From: Dysgonomonas sp. HDW5A
Lineage (GTDB): Bacteria; Bacteroidota; Bacteroidia; Bacteroidales; Dysgonomonadaceae
Reading direction: 5' to 3'
DNA length: 64,000 nt
Assembly (NCBI RefSeq): GCF_011299555.1
Contig: NZ_CP049857.1
Coordinates: 930,001-994,000, forward strand
Every line of letters begins with the position of its first letter. Position 1 is the stretch's first letter. This document shows, in pieces, positions 10,571-18,758 of this stretch. The position numbers and the translations under genes were made by a program. The notes below the pieces were generated by a model. The model was not told the origin of the DNA, searched no databases, and saw nothing but the letters and a program-made list of their open reading frames with translations.

Positions 10571-11506
10571 TTACTTTTTCTCAGCAATTCGCAACTTTGC
10601 ACTCCGAGACCGCGGATTCGCATCCTGTTCTTCCAGAGATGGAGTTATTACCCTGTTATTTACCAATACAAAAGGAGTATTGATATTGCCATAAAAATCC
10701 TTATCCACCTCTCCTTCAAAATTTCCGGTTTTAAAGAAGTTCTTAACTAAACGATCTTCCAGCGAATGATATGTAATAACAGACAATCGTCCCCCCGAAA
10801 CCAAAACCTCCAATGCCTGAGTCAACATATCTTTCAAAGTCTGCATCTCTTGATTTACTTCGATACGAAGAGCCTGAAAAGCCTGAGCCAACACTTTCTT
10901 TTCTTTCCCCCCTTTAGTATAAGGAGTTAAAATAGGCAGCAAATCCTTCACTTTCTCGAAAGCCTTTTCTTTACGCTGACGAACAACAGCTGCTGCAATC
11001 TGCCTCGATGGCTTTAACTCACCATACAGATATAGAATATTTGCCAAATCTTCTTCAGCATATTCATTCAATATTTTAGCCGCCGTAAGATCCGATTTCT
11101 GATTCATTCTCATATCAAGATATCCTTCTTCGAAGCGAAAAGAGAATCCACGTTCGCTATCATCAAAATGATGAGACGAAACTCCCAGATCAGCTAGAAC
11201 CGAATTTACCTTTGTTACATTATGATACTTAAGGAATGTCTTCAAGAAACAAAAGTTACTACGAATAAACGTTTGTTTCTTATCATCTGCAATATTCTGA
11301 ATTGCATCTTCATCCTGATCAAACACATACAAATGTCCTCCTGCTCCCAAACGGGATAAAATCTCACGGGAATGACCGCCACCACCGAAGGTTACATCCA
11401 CACAAATATCGTTTGCCTGGATATTCATACCATCAACACTCTCCTTTAACAGAACAGGCACATGGTAACCATCAGCCGTCACTACATTTTTTTTATCTTT
11501 AGCCAT
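10571..11506 (-). CDS. rsmH: 16S rRNA (cytosine(1402)-N(4))-methyltransferase RsmH
   Basis: SAM-dependent methyltransferase (formerly MraW) acting on C1402 of 16S rRNA in the decoding centre. The SAM-binding loop FGGGGHSREIL, the LGVSSHHFD segment and the C-terminal ITYHSLEDR and NPRSRSAKLR motifs are family hallmarks. I place the start at the ATG at 11506, one base after the mraZ stop (TGA-T-ATG), giving 311 residues; a GTG at 11521 would create a 14-bp overlap. Tight coupling to mraZ indicates one transcript. Confidence 0.95.
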   Translation of the reverse strand: MAKDKKNVVTADGYHVPVLLKESVDGMNIQANDICVDVTFGGGGHSREILSRLGAGGHLYVFDQDEDAIQNIADDKKQTFIRSNFCFLKTFLKYHNVTKVNSVLADLGVSSHHFDDSERGFSFRFEEGYLDMRMNQKSDLTAAKILNEYAEEDLANILYLYGELKPSRQIAAAVVRQRKEKAFEKVKDLLPILTPYTKGGKEKKVLAQAFQALRIEVNQEMQTLKDMLTQALEVLVSGGRLSVITYHSLEDRLVKNFFKTGNFEGEVDKDFYGNINTPFVLVNNRVITPSLEEQDANPRSRSAKLRIAEKK

Positions 11507-11507
11507 A

Positions 11508-11957
11508 TCAATCTTCTCCACTCATTATACGTTGAATCTCCACTCCGAAATCTTCGGGAGTAACCAGAGTTTCATTCAATTGATTTTTACCCCAGATTTC
11601 TATTGTATTATCTACACCCAGAAACTGAATTTCGGACACTACACCAATCATCTGCAAATAACGTCTGGGGATAAGAATACGCCCGCTTGCATCGATCTCC
11701 AATCTCTCGGCATCAACTACAAATTGACGAAAAAGTTGCTGTTGCGATTTATCCCAACGACTCAATCGCTGACGCAACCTTTGCACTTCACCATCCCAAA
11801 CTTCTATCGGATACAATACAAGGCAGTCCTGAAAAATATCTTTACGCAATATCAATACAGATTGAGCTTCTGCTTGCAAAACCTTCCGGAAATTCGCAGG
11901 CACAAACACACGCATTTTTGCGTCAATCTTTGCATCTATACTACCTAAAAACTGCAT
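11508..11957 (-). CDS. mraZ: Transcriptional regulator MraZ
   Basis: First gene of the dcw cluster, a DNA-binding protein of the AbrB/SpoVT-like fold. The 149-residue product contains two MraZ half-domains; the second shows the conserved DAERLEIDASGRILIP segment near residue 85-100 with its DxxGR turn. MraZ represses its own dcw promoter in E. coli by binding TGGG-type repeats, and matching boxes lie upstream here (12081-12105). The start ATG at 11957 follows an inferred 5' leader of roughly 100 nt. Confidence 0.95.
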   Translation of the reverse strand: MQFLGSIDAKIDAKMRVFVPANFRKVLQAEAQSVLILRKDIFQDCLVLYPIEVWDGEVQRLRQRLSRWDKSQQQLFRQFVVDAERLEIDASGRILIPRRYLQMIGVVSEIQFLGVDNTIEIWGKNQLNETLVTPEDFGVEIQRIMSGED

Positions 11958-12064
11958 TCTTTTTCAATTAAGGCATGAGCCATTTGTTAATCTCGCGGAT
12001 ATAAAACACCTTGATCACACTCTAAAACCACACTTACACTCCTTGTACTCTATATAATAGTGCG

Positions 12065-12072
12065 TAAAGGTA
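12065..12072 (-). promoter_or_regulatory. Probable -7 element of the dcw (mraZ) promoter
   Basis: Read on the minus strand this is TACCTTTA, seven of eight bases to the Bacteroidetes -7 consensus TAnnTTTG with only the last base deviating. It lies about 108 bp upstream of mraZ and immediately downstream of the putative MraZ boxes. No clean TTTG -33 element is seen at the expected distance. A perfect alternative -7 (TATATTTG, minus strand) lies at 12205-12212. Confidence 0.5.
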
Positions 12073-12080
12073 TAAAATTA

Positions 12081-12105
12081 TCCACTTTCCCCCACTTTTA
12101 AACAC
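12081..12105 (-). promoter_or_regulatory. Putative MraZ operator: three boxes at 10-bp period
   Basis: On the minus strand the pentamers GTGTT (12105-12101), GTGGG (12095-12091) and GTGGA (12085-12081) are spaced exactly 10 bp start to start, with 5-bp spacers. Known MraZ sites are TGGG-type direct repeats separated by about 5 bp, one per helical turn. Their location directly upstream of the inferred mraZ -7 fits autorepression. The assignment is by pattern only. Confidence 0.55.
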
Positions 12106-12297
12106 AAAGTTTTAGTAAAAAGTTTTCAACATACTCATTTATATTAAAATCAAGCTATTACAACGAAGTAAATCGAGACTAAATAATAGCCCCCACAAAC
12201 CATTCAAATATAAAATTGAGAATAATAAGACGACTAAATCGTGACTTTGTATAAAATAAATTATCTTTACGGTTTCAGGAAATTCAGAGTGTAAGTA

Positions 12298-13146
12298 ATG
12301 GGAGAAGTAGTAGAAAAGAATACTCCAAATTTAATAGATTTGGACAAGGTGTTTATGGATAAGGCTCCTAAGCTTTATGCCAAAACGCCTGCTTTTGCTC
12401 TCAACTACATAAAAAGGAAAATTCATCTGAATGAACTGAATGAAATCCTGACGATTTACGCTGACAAATATGGTGTAGATTTTATGGATTCGGTGGTTCA
12501 GTATTTCGATTTACGACTTGAGGTCAACGGACTGGATAACATCCCGAATGATAACCGATATATATTTGTATCAAACCATCCATTGGGAGGACTTGATGGC
12601 ATTTGCCTGTCATCTATCATTGGAAATAAATTTGATAAGAAGATAAAATATCTCGTAAATGATGTACTTTATTTCATCAAAAATCTACGTCCAATATTTC
12701 TTCCGATCAACAAATATGGAGCCCAAGCAAAAGAAAAAGCTGCTCAATTAAACGAGGCTTATGCTTCGGACGATCAAATTATTACATTTCCGGCAGGTTT
12801 GTGTTCCCGAAAAATAAACGGGCGAATATATGATCTGCAATGGCAAAAATCGTTCATTCAAAAAGCTATACAAACCAAGCGTGACGTTGTTCCTATTTAT
12901 TTTGACGCTAAAAACTCAAATTTCTTTTATAGATTTGCAAATCTCAGAAAGAAATTAGGTATAAAATTCAATATAGAAACATTTTTTCTACCCGACGAAA
13001 TGTTTAAAAATAAGCATCAGACATTTTCTGTTACCTTTGGGAGTCCTATACCATGGGAATCTTTTGACGAGACAAAATCTCATCAACAGTGGGCAGAAAC
13101 AGTAAAAGATATAGCATATAATTTAGCGGAAAGCAATTCGAAATAA
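12298..13146 (+). CDS. glsA: PlsC-like O-acyltransferase, probable glycine-lipid synthase subunit GlsA
   Basis: A 282-residue lysophospholipid acyltransferase-type protein. The catalytic block is NHPLGGLDG near residues 96-104, with one more residue between His and Asp than the usual HX4D motif; the FPAGLCSRK segment near 160 is the second conserved block. Together with the downstream GNAT-like gene it matches the glsA/glsB pair of Bacteroides thetaiotaomicron, where GlsB N-acylates glycine and GlsA adds the second, ester-linked acyl chain. The substrate is inferred from pairing and family; a general 1-acylglycerol-phosphate acyltransferase is the alternative. Confidence 0.75.
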   Translation: MGEVVEKNTPNLIDLDKVFMDKAPKLYAKTPAFALNYIKRKIHLNELNEILTIYADKYGVDFMDSVVQYFDLRLEVNGLDNIPNDNRYIFVSNHPLGGLDGICLSSIIGNKFDKKIKYLVNDVLYFIKNLRPIFLPINKYGAQAKEKAAQLNEAYASDDQIITFPAGLCSRKINGRIYDLQWQKSFIQKAIQTKRDVVPIYFDAKNSNFFYRFANLRKKLGIKFNIETFFLPDEMFKNKHQTFSVTFGSPIPWESFDETKSHQQWAETVKDIAYNLAESNSK

Positions 13147-13228
13147 GGTCGCAAATTGCTCTAAAGCTTCGTTAGCAGAATAACGATAAATCGGTATTCT
13201 TTTTTAAATAAATATTTGACGTTACTTA
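13147..13228 (+). repeat. Degenerate copy of the GGTCTCAGACC dispersed element between glsA and glsB
   Basis: The element begins directly on the glsA stop codon (TAA then GGTCGCA) and ends with ATAAATATTTGACG plus TTACTTA at 13208-13228, four bases before the glsB ATG. The left palindrome is degraded, but the right module is very close to those at 40024-40044 and 62253-62273. It fills almost the entire 86-bp gap between the genes. Confidence 0.55.
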
Positions 13229-13232
13229 AAAT

Positions 13233-14258
13233 ATGGAAAGTATTATTCCGGCAATCGATAAGAAACTTTTAATAGCTGAACTTACAAAAGATAAATTCTT
13301 GCGTAAAACAAATAAAGCTAATAATGAAATTTACATTATCACTCACCATAACTCCCCTAATGTTATGCGTGAGATTGCACGTTTGCGCGAAATTGCATTC
13401 CGTTATTATGGTGGGGGAACAGGTAAGGAAATAGATATTGACGAATACGATATGATGGACAACCCATACAAACAACTAATTGTATGGAATCCTGAAGCTG
13501 AAGAGATATTGGGAGGTTATCGCTTTATTTGCGGCCCCGACATTAAATTCGATAAAAACGGAGAGCCCGAATTAGCGACATCACATCTTTTTCACTTTTC
13601 TCCTAAATTCATCAACGAATATCTTCCTTATACCATTGAATTGGGTAGATCGTTCGTTTCACTGGAATACCAAAGTACGCGAGCAGGCTCGAAAGGTATT
13701 TTTGCCCTCGACAATCTTTGGGACGGATTAGGTGCATTATCCGTAGCTGAACCAACGATGAGGTACTTCTTCGGTAAAGTAACTATGTACGATACATATG
13801 ATGCTAAAGCCAGAGACATGATCTTATACTTCATGTTTAAGCACTTTCCTGATCCTGACAAATTAGTTTATCCAAAGAAAAGTCTGAACATCACTACAGA
13901 TAGCAAAGTTTTGAAAAAGCTTTTCACCGAGGATGACTTGAAAACCGATTATAAAATATTGAATACGTCAGTCAGAAGATTGGGTATTAATATTCCTCCA
14001 TTGGTGAATGCTTATATGGGCTTATCTCCTCAAATGAAAGTTTTTGGAACAGCCGTAAATGATACATTTGGTAATGTAGAAGAAACCGGGATACTTATTG
14101 ACAAAGATGAAATTCTGGAAGAAAAACGCAAACGCCATATAGAGTCATATATTCTGGACAAACCATCCAAGCGCTTCTTAAAAAGACTACGCCAGATGAT
14201 TAACTGGAACTGGAGTACATACCGTACTAAATCTACCAGAAGAGCAAATTCAAAATAA
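13233..14258 (+). CDS. glsB: Hemolysin-related GNAT N-acyltransferase, probable glycine-lipid synthase subunit GlsB
   Basis: A 341-residue protein of the acyltransferase family related to OlsB, which N-acylates amino acids with 3-hydroxy fatty acids. Features seen are MREIARLREIAFRYYGGGTG in the N-terminal third, the EILGGYRFICG beta-strand region, IELGRSFVSLEYQ and the basic C-terminal tail (about 25 residues, many Arg and Lys). The B. thetaiotaomicron homologue is required for commendamide and glycine lipids. It is separated from the PlsC-like gene by 86 bp in the same orientation. Ornithine as the substrate cannot be excluded from sequence alone. Confidence 0.75.
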   Translation: MESIIPAIDKKLLIAELTKDKFLRKTNKANNEIYIITHHNSPNVMREIARLREIAFRYYGGGTGKEIDIDEYDMMDNPYKQLIVWNPEAEEILGGYRFICGPDIKFDKNGEPELATSHLFHFSPKFINEYLPYTIELGRSFVSLEYQSTRAGSKGIFALDNLWDGLGALSVAEPTMRYFFGKVTMYDTYDAKARDMILYFMFKHFPDPDKLVYPKKSLNITTDSKVLKKLFTEDDLKTDYKILNTSVRRLGINIPPLVNAYMGLSPQMKVFGTAVNDTFGNVEETGILIDKDEILEEKRKRHIESYILDKPSKRFLKRLRQMINWNWSTYRTKSTRRANSK

Positions 14259-14338
14259 TAAAAAGTTCCGAGAACTTAACTTAACTTTAATATTTATAAA
14301 CTTTGATTTAAGCGAGCTTACCCAAGCAGGCTTTTTCA

Positions 14339-14346
14339 TATCTTTG
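14339..14346 (+). promoter_or_regulatory. Putative -7 element upstream of aroA
   Basis: TATCTTTG is an exact match to the Bacteroidetes TAnnTTTG consensus, 25 bp before the aroA ATG, giving an inferred leader of about 20 nt. Confidence 0.6.
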
Positions 14347-14371
14347 TAATACAATATATTTATAAATACGC

Positions 14372-15598
14372 ATGAAATATAAAATTACAGCACCCAAGAA
14401 TCCGATATATACAGATATAAAACTTCCTGCCTCAAAAAGCATCAGTAATCGAGCTCTTATATTAAAGGCGCTTAGCAACAGTTCTTTTCCTATCGAAAAT
14501 TTATCCGATTGCGATGATACACGAGTAATGGTAGAAACATTTGCTTCTAAAGGCAATATTTTCGACATCGGCGCAGCAGGTACTTCGATGCGCTTTCTGA
14601 CTGCCTATCTCTCCAAAAAACCGGGAGAGTGGATAATTACCGGAAGTGAAAGAATGCAACAACGCCCGATAAATACTTTAGTAGAAGCTCTTAATACTCT
14701 TGGTGCACATATTGAGTATTTAAAAAACCAGGGATTTCCTCCTTTGAAAATCAAAGGAAGTGCTCTGGATGGAGGTGATATCTTTCTGTCGGGAGGAATA
14801 AGCTCTCAATTTATTTCGGCGCTGCTAATGATTGCTCCAACAATGGAGAAGGGTTTAACCCTGCACCTCGAAGGAAATATTATTTCGATTCCTTATATCA
14901 AGCTAACGCTTCGTATGATGGAGCAGTTTGGTGTAAAATGCGATTGGGAAGGTAATGTTATTAAAATATTCCCCAATGAATACAGACCGATACCCTATCT
15001 AGTTGAATCTGATTGGTCTGCTGCATCTTATTGGTATTCGATTGCCGCATTAAGCACAGATGCCAGGATTGAATTAAAAGGATTATTTAAAGAGAGTGGA
15101 CAGGGAGACTCCAAGGTTGCCGATTTATTTCTGGATCTGGGTGTTGAAACCGAGTTTACAAAAGAAGGTGTTATTCTGACTAAGACCGACAGGATTGCCA
15201 AAAAACTATTCCATAATTTCATCAATGAGCCCGATCTTGCCCAAACATTTGTGGTTACATGCTGCATGATGGCTGTACCTTTCCTTTTTACAGGACTTCA
15301 AACTCTTAAGATAAAGGAAACCGATAGAATAGAGGCTCTAAAGGCTGAAATGAAAAAACTAGGTTACGTCATTACGGATAGTCAAAACAGTATTCTTGAA
15401 TGGGATGGAGAAAGATGCGAACCCGACTCAACTCCTATCATAGCAACCTATGAAGATCACCGCATGGCAATGGCTTTTGCTCCGGCAACACTAAAGCTTG
15501 AGAATTTATTAATAGCCGAACCGATGGTTGTTACCAAATCTTACCCTTACTTCTGGGAAGATTTACGTAAAGCCGGGTTCTCGGTAGAAGAACAATAA
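14372..15598 (+). CDS. aroA: 3-phosphoshikimate 1-carboxyvinyltransferase (EPSP synthase)
   Basis: Cytoplasmic shikimate-pathway enzyme joining phosphoenolpyruvate to shikimate-3-phosphate. The 408-residue protein carries PASKSISNRA (residues 18-27), GAAGTSMRFL (residues 67-76, in place of the common GNAGTAMR), KETDRIEALKAE in the C-terminal domain and DHRMAMAFA near the end. Length is slightly short of the 427-residue E. coli enzyme but the two-lobe motif order is complete. Ser after GAAGT is also seen in class II-like enzymes; glyphosate class cannot be assigned by eye. Confidence 0.95.
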   Translation: MKYKITAPKNPIYTDIKLPASKSISNRALILKALSNSSFPIENLSDCDDTRVMVETFASKGNIFDIGAAGTSMRFLTAYLSKKPGEWIITGSERMQQRPINTLVEALNTLGAHIEYLKNQGFPPLKIKGSALDGGDIFLSGGISSQFISALLMIAPTMEKGLTLHLEGNIISIPYIKLTLRMMEQFGVKCDWEGNVIKIFPNEYRPIPYLVESDWSAASYWYSIAALSTDARIELKGLFKESGQGDSKVADLFLDLGVETEFTKEGVILTKTDRIAKKLFHNFINEPDLAQTFVVTCCMMAVPFLFTGLQTLKIKETDRIEALKAEMKKLGYVITDSQNSILEWDGERCEPDSTPIIATYEDHRMAMAFAPATLKLENLLIAEPMVVTKSYPYFWEDLRKAGFSVEEQ

Positions 15599-15656
15599 AT
15601 CATACAAATTATGTGAGGTGTTTTATACCCTATACACCCAAACACCCCAAACTTAA

Positions 15657-16487
15657 ATGGATTTTTTCGAACTGTTTCGATACGATTTTTTCACCAACGC
15701 ACTTATAGGTGGAATATTTGCGAGCATTGCCTGTGGTATAATAGGAACTTACATAGTAGTAAAACGCCTTGTCTTTATCAGCGGAGGTATTACCCATGCT
15801 TCATTGGGAGGATTAGGCATTGGCTTTTATTTTGGTTTCAATCCTATTTTATCGGCAATGGTATTTTCGATATTCTCAGCCTTTGGCATAGAATGGTTGT
15901 CGGGCAGAAAAGGTGTACGCGAAGATTCTGCTATTGCATCCTTCTGGTCATTCGGAATGGCTATAGGTATTATATGCATTTATCTGAAAGCCGGATTTGC
16001 ACCTAACTTATCGGAATACCTTTTTGGTAATATACTAACCATTACAACAGCCGATATATATGCTTTTGCTGCATTGTCAGTGGTATTAGCTGCCATATTT
16101 TTCTTCTTTCACCGTGAGATTCTATATGTAGCTTTTGATTCTGATTTTGCTAAAACCCGTAATTTCCCTGTTAAGTTTATAGAATATGCTATGATGTTTT
16201 TCATCGCAGTATCTATTGTTTTAACTATACGCTTAGTAGGCGTCGTTTTATTAATGTCGTTACTTACAATGCCTCAAATGACTGCCAATTTATATACTGC
16301 CAATTTCACCAAGATGATTTTTCTTTCTATCATTTTCGGATTGGTAGGATGTATCTCAGGGCTTATTCTTTCAGCATTCATCAACGTTCCTTCAGGAGCC
16401 TTTATTATATTTGTACTTATTGCAATCTATTTTATTTGTCGATTAATCAATCTGATATTTAAAAGAGATACTATCACGGCAAAATAA
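15657..16487 (+). CDS. Metal-ion ABC transporter permease (ZnuB/TroC family), orphan
   Basis: An inner-membrane permease of 276 residues with about eight hydrophobic segments. The segment GTYIVVKRLVFISGGITHASLGGLGIG (from about residue 30; shown here as key family region) and the later RLVGVVLLMSLLTMPQMTA are typical of zinc/manganese ABC permeases. It follows aroA by 58 bp in the same direction. Neither an ATPase nor a periplasmic metal-binding protein is encoded nearby, so its partners must be elsewhere. Zn versus Mn specificity is not readable from the permease. Confidence 0.85.
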   Translation: MDFFELFRYDFFTNALIGGIFASIACGIIGTYIVVKRLVFISGGITHASLGGLGIGFYFGFNPILSAMVFSIFSAFGIEWLSGRKGVREDSAIASFWSFGMAIGIICIYLKAGFAPNLSEYLFGNILTITTADIYAFAALSVVLAAIFFFFHREILYVAFDSDFAKTRNFPVKFIEYAMMFFIAVSIVLTIRLVGVVLLMSLLTMPQMTANLYTANFTKMIFLSIIFGLVGCISGLILSAFINVPSGAFIIFVLIAIYFICRLINLIFKRDTITAK

Positions 16488-16548
16488 GGCTTCACTTGCC
16501 CAAACACTATATTGAAAAGAAAAGCTGTTAACCATCAGCTTTATATTA

Positions 16549-16578
16549 AAGCAGGGATGTCGTCCGACATCCCTGCTT
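16549..16578. terminator. Perfect 14-bp inverted repeat, likely bidirectional terminator or REP-like hairpin
   Basis: AAGCAGGGATGTCG and its exact reverse complement are separated by only TC. It lies in the convergent gap between the ABC permease (ends 16487) and the lipoprotein gene (ends 16662). T-rich flanks are modest, so it could also be a dispersed repeat of the type at 35839 and 42309. Confidence 0.6.
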
Positions 16579-16661
16579 CACACAACTTTGTTTGCTTCAC
16601 ACTAAAAAAAGAACATAAACACAATAAAACTATATTACTTTTTGCTTCCTTTTTTCTTCAA

Positions 16662-18539
16662 TTAAGGGCGTCCTCCACCGAGGATTGTACTCACATTACC
16701 GACTGTAGTAACCATTGAGGTTGGTGTAAATGTTCCCGCTGATGTACCCTTCGTATAAGCTGCTCCGGTAAACAATCCATGAAAGTCTGTTCCTCCAGAG
16801 ATACTACCACCTGTATAAATCGTATAAGTTGCACCTGACACCAAACCTGGACTACTAAATAACAAAGTCATTTGGCTATATGCCCGAGGTATCTTAAACG
16901 TCAGCACTCCTGTTCCATCACCGGATGCAATATGTATAAACTGATTGGATGAACTCGAACCCCCATATATTACAGTTCGTTGTGTACTTACATTTGATGT
17001 TGGTGTACTTGTACTCCCTCCGATTCCGATTAAAGTTCCACCTGTTATTTTGAAAGTATTGTTATCACAATCTAAACCTTCTTCGGGTGCAGTAGATCCT
17101 GATGACACCACTGTTCCTCCGGTTATAGTCAATGTTCCGTTAGAGTCTATCCCATCGTTCGTTTCACTGTAGCAATATATTGAACCTCCATTAATCTGAA
17201 TATGCTTAGATGCATTAATACAATCGTCATACGCTTCTATTTCTATCTTTCCGTCATTTATCGTCAGCGTGGTTTTACTCTCCAGTCCTTCGGCTTCTGT
17301 TTTAGAAGTCTTAATTGTAATTGTTCCACCATTTACAGTCAAATCACCATCGCTCTTTATGGCTTTAGCAGCTGTATCATTACTACCATATTTAAACTGA
17401 TCCCCTGTTGTTACAACCGAGATGGTTCCACCATTAACCGTAAGCGTTCCATCGATATTAATTCCTTTTCCTCCCGCTCCCGAACTTGTGATAACTAGAT
17501 TGCCTTTCTCCATCAGGAAGTTCCCATCGGCTTTTAGGCCTGCCGATGAAGAGATATCCGCATCCTCAGTATCATAATACGCACTCCCTGTAGTAGCCAA
17601 TTCAACATCACCATCAGCGATTGTAATATCACCCTTCGATTTTAAACCTTTCGAACCTTCACCTGTAGTTGTAATATCAATTGTTCCGCCACTGATCGTT
17701 ATATAAGGTAATATAGATGTATCAGTACCACTGTATGAAGTTTTGATTGCGTCTCCCACACTATTGATATCTATCGCCCCTCCATTTACGGCAATATACC
17801 CTTCCTCACATTCTATACCATCACCTGAGGTTGTAATAGTCAATTGTCCATTATCGATACATACATAATCATTGGCATGAATACCATCTTTGACAGCTGT
17901 TTTGACAGTTATATTCCCACCGTTTATTCTTATGTAATCATCACTCACTATACCGTGCTTATTATAACCGTAAACTAAAAGGCTACCATTGCCATCAAAG
18001 TTCAGTTGACCTTCGCTAAATAGAGTCCCTTTCATATCTTCATCTCCACTAGCCGTGTAAGTCGCAGCATCAACCAATCTATTTGAAGTACCTCCAACCA
18101 ATACAATCGACACCTTTTTACCTGACTGGATATTTATAGCCGGACCGTCTCCATTTACAATGCTGACACCATTCAGACCCACCCCAAACTTATAGTCACT
18201 GTATATCTTAAATGATCCGTCTTTAGTTGTTCCCGATAATACATAATTCACCTCAGTATCTACAAGTGTAGAAGTCACAACCACGTCCGCTCCATTTGTT
18301 GCTATAGATACGCCCTTATCTGCATAAGGGTTTGTTATTGTAACAGCATCCGACGAGTAAGCTATAACAACAGCATTTGAGAATGTAGTATCTTTGGTGT
18401 TAGTCGTAAAATCGTCACCCACTATAACACCTCCACCTTCGCTACCTCCATCGTCTGTATTATCATCATCGCTGCTACACGAAACTGCACATAAGGAGAC
18501 TATACACATAAAACCAACTAAAAACCGATTATAACCCAT
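16662..18539 (-). CDS. Surface lipoprotein with beta-helix carbohydrate-binding domain (Cthe_2159-like)
   Basis: A 625-residue protein with a lipoprotein signal: hydrophobic residues 5-19, then LCAVSC with Cys21 as the lipid-attachment residue, followed by SSDDDNTDD, an acidic stretch like the Bacteroidetes lipoprotein export signal. From about residue 150 to 500 it consists of repeated units of the form I-N-G-G-x-I-x-I-x-T/S with DGI/DGIE turns, the pattern of a right-handed parallel beta-helix. Cthe_2159 of Clostridium thermocellum, with the same pattern, binds polygalacturonate and cellulose. No catalytic residues can be claimed. No operon partner is adjacent (220 bp gap, with a terminator, to the S46 gene). 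Confidence 0.7.
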   Translation of the reverse strand: MGYNRFLVGFMCIVSLCAVSCSSDDDNTDDGGSEGGGVIVGDDFTTNTKDTTFSNAVVIAYSSDAVTITNPYADKGVSIATNGADVVVTSTLVDTEVNYVLSGTTKDGSFKIYSDYKFGVGLNGVSIVNGDGPAINIQSGKKVSIVLVGGTSNRLVDAATYTASGDEDMKGTLFSEGQLNFDGNGSLLVYGYNKHGIVSDDYIRINGGNITVKTAVKDGIHANDYVCIDNGQLTITTSGDGIECEEGYIAVNGGAIDINSVGDAIKTSYSGTDTSILPYITISGGTIDITTTGEGSKGLKSKGDITIADGDVELATTGSAYYDTEDADISSSAGLKADGNFLMEKGNLVITSSGAGGKGINIDGTLTVNGGTISVVTTGDQFKYGSNDTAAKAIKSDGDLTVNGGTITIKTSKTEAEGLESKTTLTINDGKIEIEAYDDCINASKHIQINGGSIYCYSETNDGIDSNGTLTITGGTVVSSGSTAPEEGLDCDNNTFKITGGTLIGIGGSTSTPTSNVSTQRTVIYGGSSSSNQFIHIASGDGTGVLTFKIPRAYSQMTLLFSSPGLVSGATYTIYTGGSISGGTDFHGLFTGAAYTKGTSAGTFTPTSMVTTVGNVSTILGGGRP

Positions 18540-18699
18540 ATCCTATAAATTTTATTATTAATACAAAATCTTGTGATACTATTACCACTAAGACTTCAAA
18601 AAACATATTCCAATATTAAGACCTTTCTTTTTCTTATACAATTATATTCTACAAAGACGCACGTACAATCGACTAATCGAGATATTTGTCCGATAAAAG

Positions 18700-18732
18700 A
18701 AATAGCCTTACAGTATTCCTGCAAGGCTATTT
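18700..18732 (-). terminator. Rho-independent terminator of the S46 peptidase gene
   Basis: AAATAGCCTT pairs with AAGGCTATTT around an inner CAG/CTG stem and a five-base loop, one mismatch in between. On the minus strand it is followed by TTTCTTTTATC and begins 27 bp after the S46 stop codon. Confidence 0.7.
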
Positions 18733-18758
18733 TATGAATAGAAAGAATTATCCTAAGA

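Noticed and set aside
11532-11948. Plus-strand open frames opposite mraZ and ftsI (for example 11532-11948 and 8785-9174)
   Set aside because: They are antisense shadows of well-supported genes, with no recognisable product or promoter.
16512-16718. Small plus-strand open frame overlapping the end of the lipoprotein gene
   Set aside because: It runs through the perfect hairpin at 16549-16578 and overlaps a convergent real gene; the product is not protein-like.
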